Part shown: positions 62,190-64,000 of the stretch, piece after piece | Layout of the letters: each line of letters opens with the position of its first letter | Position numbering within the stretch: the first letter of the stretch is position 1 | Origin: Leptasterias polaris | Taxonomy: Eukaryota > Echinodermata > Asteroidea > Forcipulatida > Asteriidae | DNA: 64,000 nucleotides | Direction: 5' to 3' | Assembly: GCA_037783415.1 (NCBI GenBank) | Contig: JAZGTN010000037.1 | Span: 3,286,001-3,350,000, forward strand | Made by a program: the position numbers and the translations under genes | The notes under the pieces: generated by a model | The model's input: only the letters and a program-made list of their open reading frames with translations | What the model was told of the DNA's origin: nothing | The model's database searches: none

Positions 62190-63715
62190 GGGTATGACTT
62201 GAAACTATGTTTGTTAAAATTTGTATTGAGTACAGGCAACGCCCGCTGTTGTCGAGTTATAAATGTAGTTGCAAAATTAACTAAAATTCGTACATTGTAT
62301 TTAACACGATTTATTGAGTGATAATTTACTATTTGGGAAATGCCATAGCGAGGTCTAAGTGCGCAATAATTATTTGAAGGGGTGTGAAAATGTGCCATAC
62401 AACGTAACATTCTGACGTCATAAAAATGCAGACGTAACGCATGAATCTAAATAACTTAACTTGGAACACAATTGATCTAAAACCCATGTGAAAAATATGT
62501 TCATAAAACATTCATTAGACTTTTCTATCGCACGTCACTAAGATATACACGTTGCCACGTCCAAACAAATAGTAGATTTTGACAACTGAATTTTTTAAGG
62601 CCTAGGCAACCACAAAAAAACAAAACAATACTTCATTTAAAAAAGTAAATTCAGTCCTCCCGGAGTCCCGGGGCGTAACGTTGTCGCAAAGTCTACGGTT
62701 TACTTCCAATTTTGATTGAGCTCAGTAATTAAACAGCGCTTACCGAGTTAACATTGATTTGTAGGAGTTTTATCTCAGAGGGGCGGAACAAACAATTGCG
62801 TCATGGATCGTGTGTAACTAGATTAAAAGGGAATCTGGATTCGCCCCCATCAGACTTTTAACAAAATTAGATCAAATAAAATATAGTGGGAATTATAATA
62901 TATAAGAGTGCGTTTGGGGCTTGTCCTTTATTTTAAAAGGTTCAATTACTAAACTTGTTTTTTTAAAAATCTTAATGGGTTTTTTGTTCTTCTTCATCTT
63001 AATGGCGAGACTGATGTTTAAAGCTGTTAATTGTTGATGTGAAACGAATTTCCCGCGTCTTGTGTTGCTTGCTTTGTTATTTTAGTTGATCGTTGTCTTA
63101 CTTTCTTCTTTTTTTTGCAAATCCCCTCCATATTTTTGCCGCTCTTTTGAATTCGATTTTTTTTTTCTTTTGTTGTGTATAATACAATTTATCATAAAGC
63201 CTACAGATAATCATTAGTTTATTGAAATTCACTCCAACAAAAATTAGTGCTTTGACGTGAAGATTGAATTGAAATTTATTTAATTTATAGTTATATATTT
63301 CTCTTTTTTCTATTTATTCATATTTTTTCTCCTCATCTACTCTTTTTTTTCGTGTGGGGCTCTGATAAAATTGATTAATTTTTGGTAAGAAACTTAAAAT
63401 CATCATAACATATGCTCAATTTATTTAATTTTTGTTTGCTTTATTTTAAGAGAAATTAATATAAAACAGGCCGTATCCAAAATGGCGGCTACCCAGCTAC
63501 GGCTTTGACTGTTGCTAAGGGTTTCTATTTGTATATTTGTTTATTTAATTATTTGTGTGTCTATTTTTATTTTTATTTGTTTTCTATTGCGTTGAAGCTG
63601 CAGCTTCGGTTATTCACAATTCCTATCAAATTAACACAGTGAAGTATATTTATAATGCACCATTGACAAATCTAAGAGAATTTCGTCGATATTTCAATGA
63701 ATGAAAATAAAACAA
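62190..63715. other. Intergenic, AT-rich stretch without recognised features
   Basis: CRE at 62413-62420. T-rich from 62900 to 63440. A GGCGGCTACCCAGCTACGGC patch at 63483-63503 may be a scrap of the small palindromic family. Confidence 0.4.
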
Positions 63716-63720
63716 CAATG

Positions 63721-63811
63721 AAAATTACAATGACAATTTATTTGTGTATTTACTATTATCAAAATAATTTTAAAATTACAATGACAATTTATTTGTGTAT
63801 TTACTATTATC
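63721..63811 (+). repeat. Perfect 40-bp direct repeat, 51-bp spacing
   Basis: AAAATTACAATGACAATTTA plus TTTGTGTATTTACTATTATC occurs at 63721-63760 and again, identically, at 63772-63811. Confidence 0.95.
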
Positions 63812-64000
63812 GTAATTTTTTTATTATTTTATAGATCGAGACGAAGAGCTTGACTGTTCCAAGCATGATTTAAAACTAGTAACAATTTGAGTGGTGGATT
63901 AACACCCACATCTTTACGACTTACATAGAACAGTGAACCTCGATACGGACTTTATTATATCAAAATACCGACTTCACGAATTCGCGAGGCGGGACGATAG

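Overview
The window is AT-rich, intron- and repeat-dominated animal DNA. The only gene I can defend is on the minus strand at the left. It encodes a neuropeptide precursor that releases many copies of Gln-Trp-Tyr-Thr-Gly between dibasic sites, predicted to mature to pGlu-Trp-Tyr-Thr-amide. As I recall it, this tetrapeptide is the thyrotropin-releasing-hormone (TRH)-type peptide of starfish, so the organism is most likely a sea star (Asteroidea). Dispersed short DNA transposons, tRNA-derived SINEs and a CR1/L2-like LINE end fit a marine invertebrate.

Gene layout (minus strand): a signal-peptide exon at 22072-22198 ends in a consensus GTAAGT donor in phase 1. The peptide-repeat exon at 329-1008 starts at a phase-1 CAG acceptor. 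Joined, they give a precursor of about 268 residues across an intron of about 21 kb. The join is inferred from strand, phase and protein logic, not from RNA. About 0.6 kb upstream of the start codon lie two perfect CRE octamers (TGACGTCA) with a CCAAT box and an E-box between them.

The inferred intron (1-22 kb) holds short transposons, four long C runs (G on the sense strand), a decayed ~42-bp array (13.6-14.3 kb) and a 5'-truncated LINE at 16.8-17.8 kb. From 23 to 64 kb I see no convincing exon. This part is a mosaic of several families. Family A is a palindromic element with apparent TA ends; one copy carries a nested 1-kb element and two are tied to minisatellites. Family B is a TTAA-flanked element with about ten copies. 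Family C has GACCTTATGCAT ends; two copies differ by one base. There is also a hAT-like element with a perfect 8-bp target duplication, plus SINEs, long CAA/CAG arrays, a decayed telomere-like tract (53.2-53.7 kb) and a 60-bp minisatellite (61.4-61.9 kb).

Across the window I count 17 perfect TGACGTCA octamers, where chance predicts about one. Many sit with CCAAT boxes in short inverted-repeat elements, and the same pairing stands upstream of the neuropeptide gene. I regard this as the most interesting system-level pattern here.
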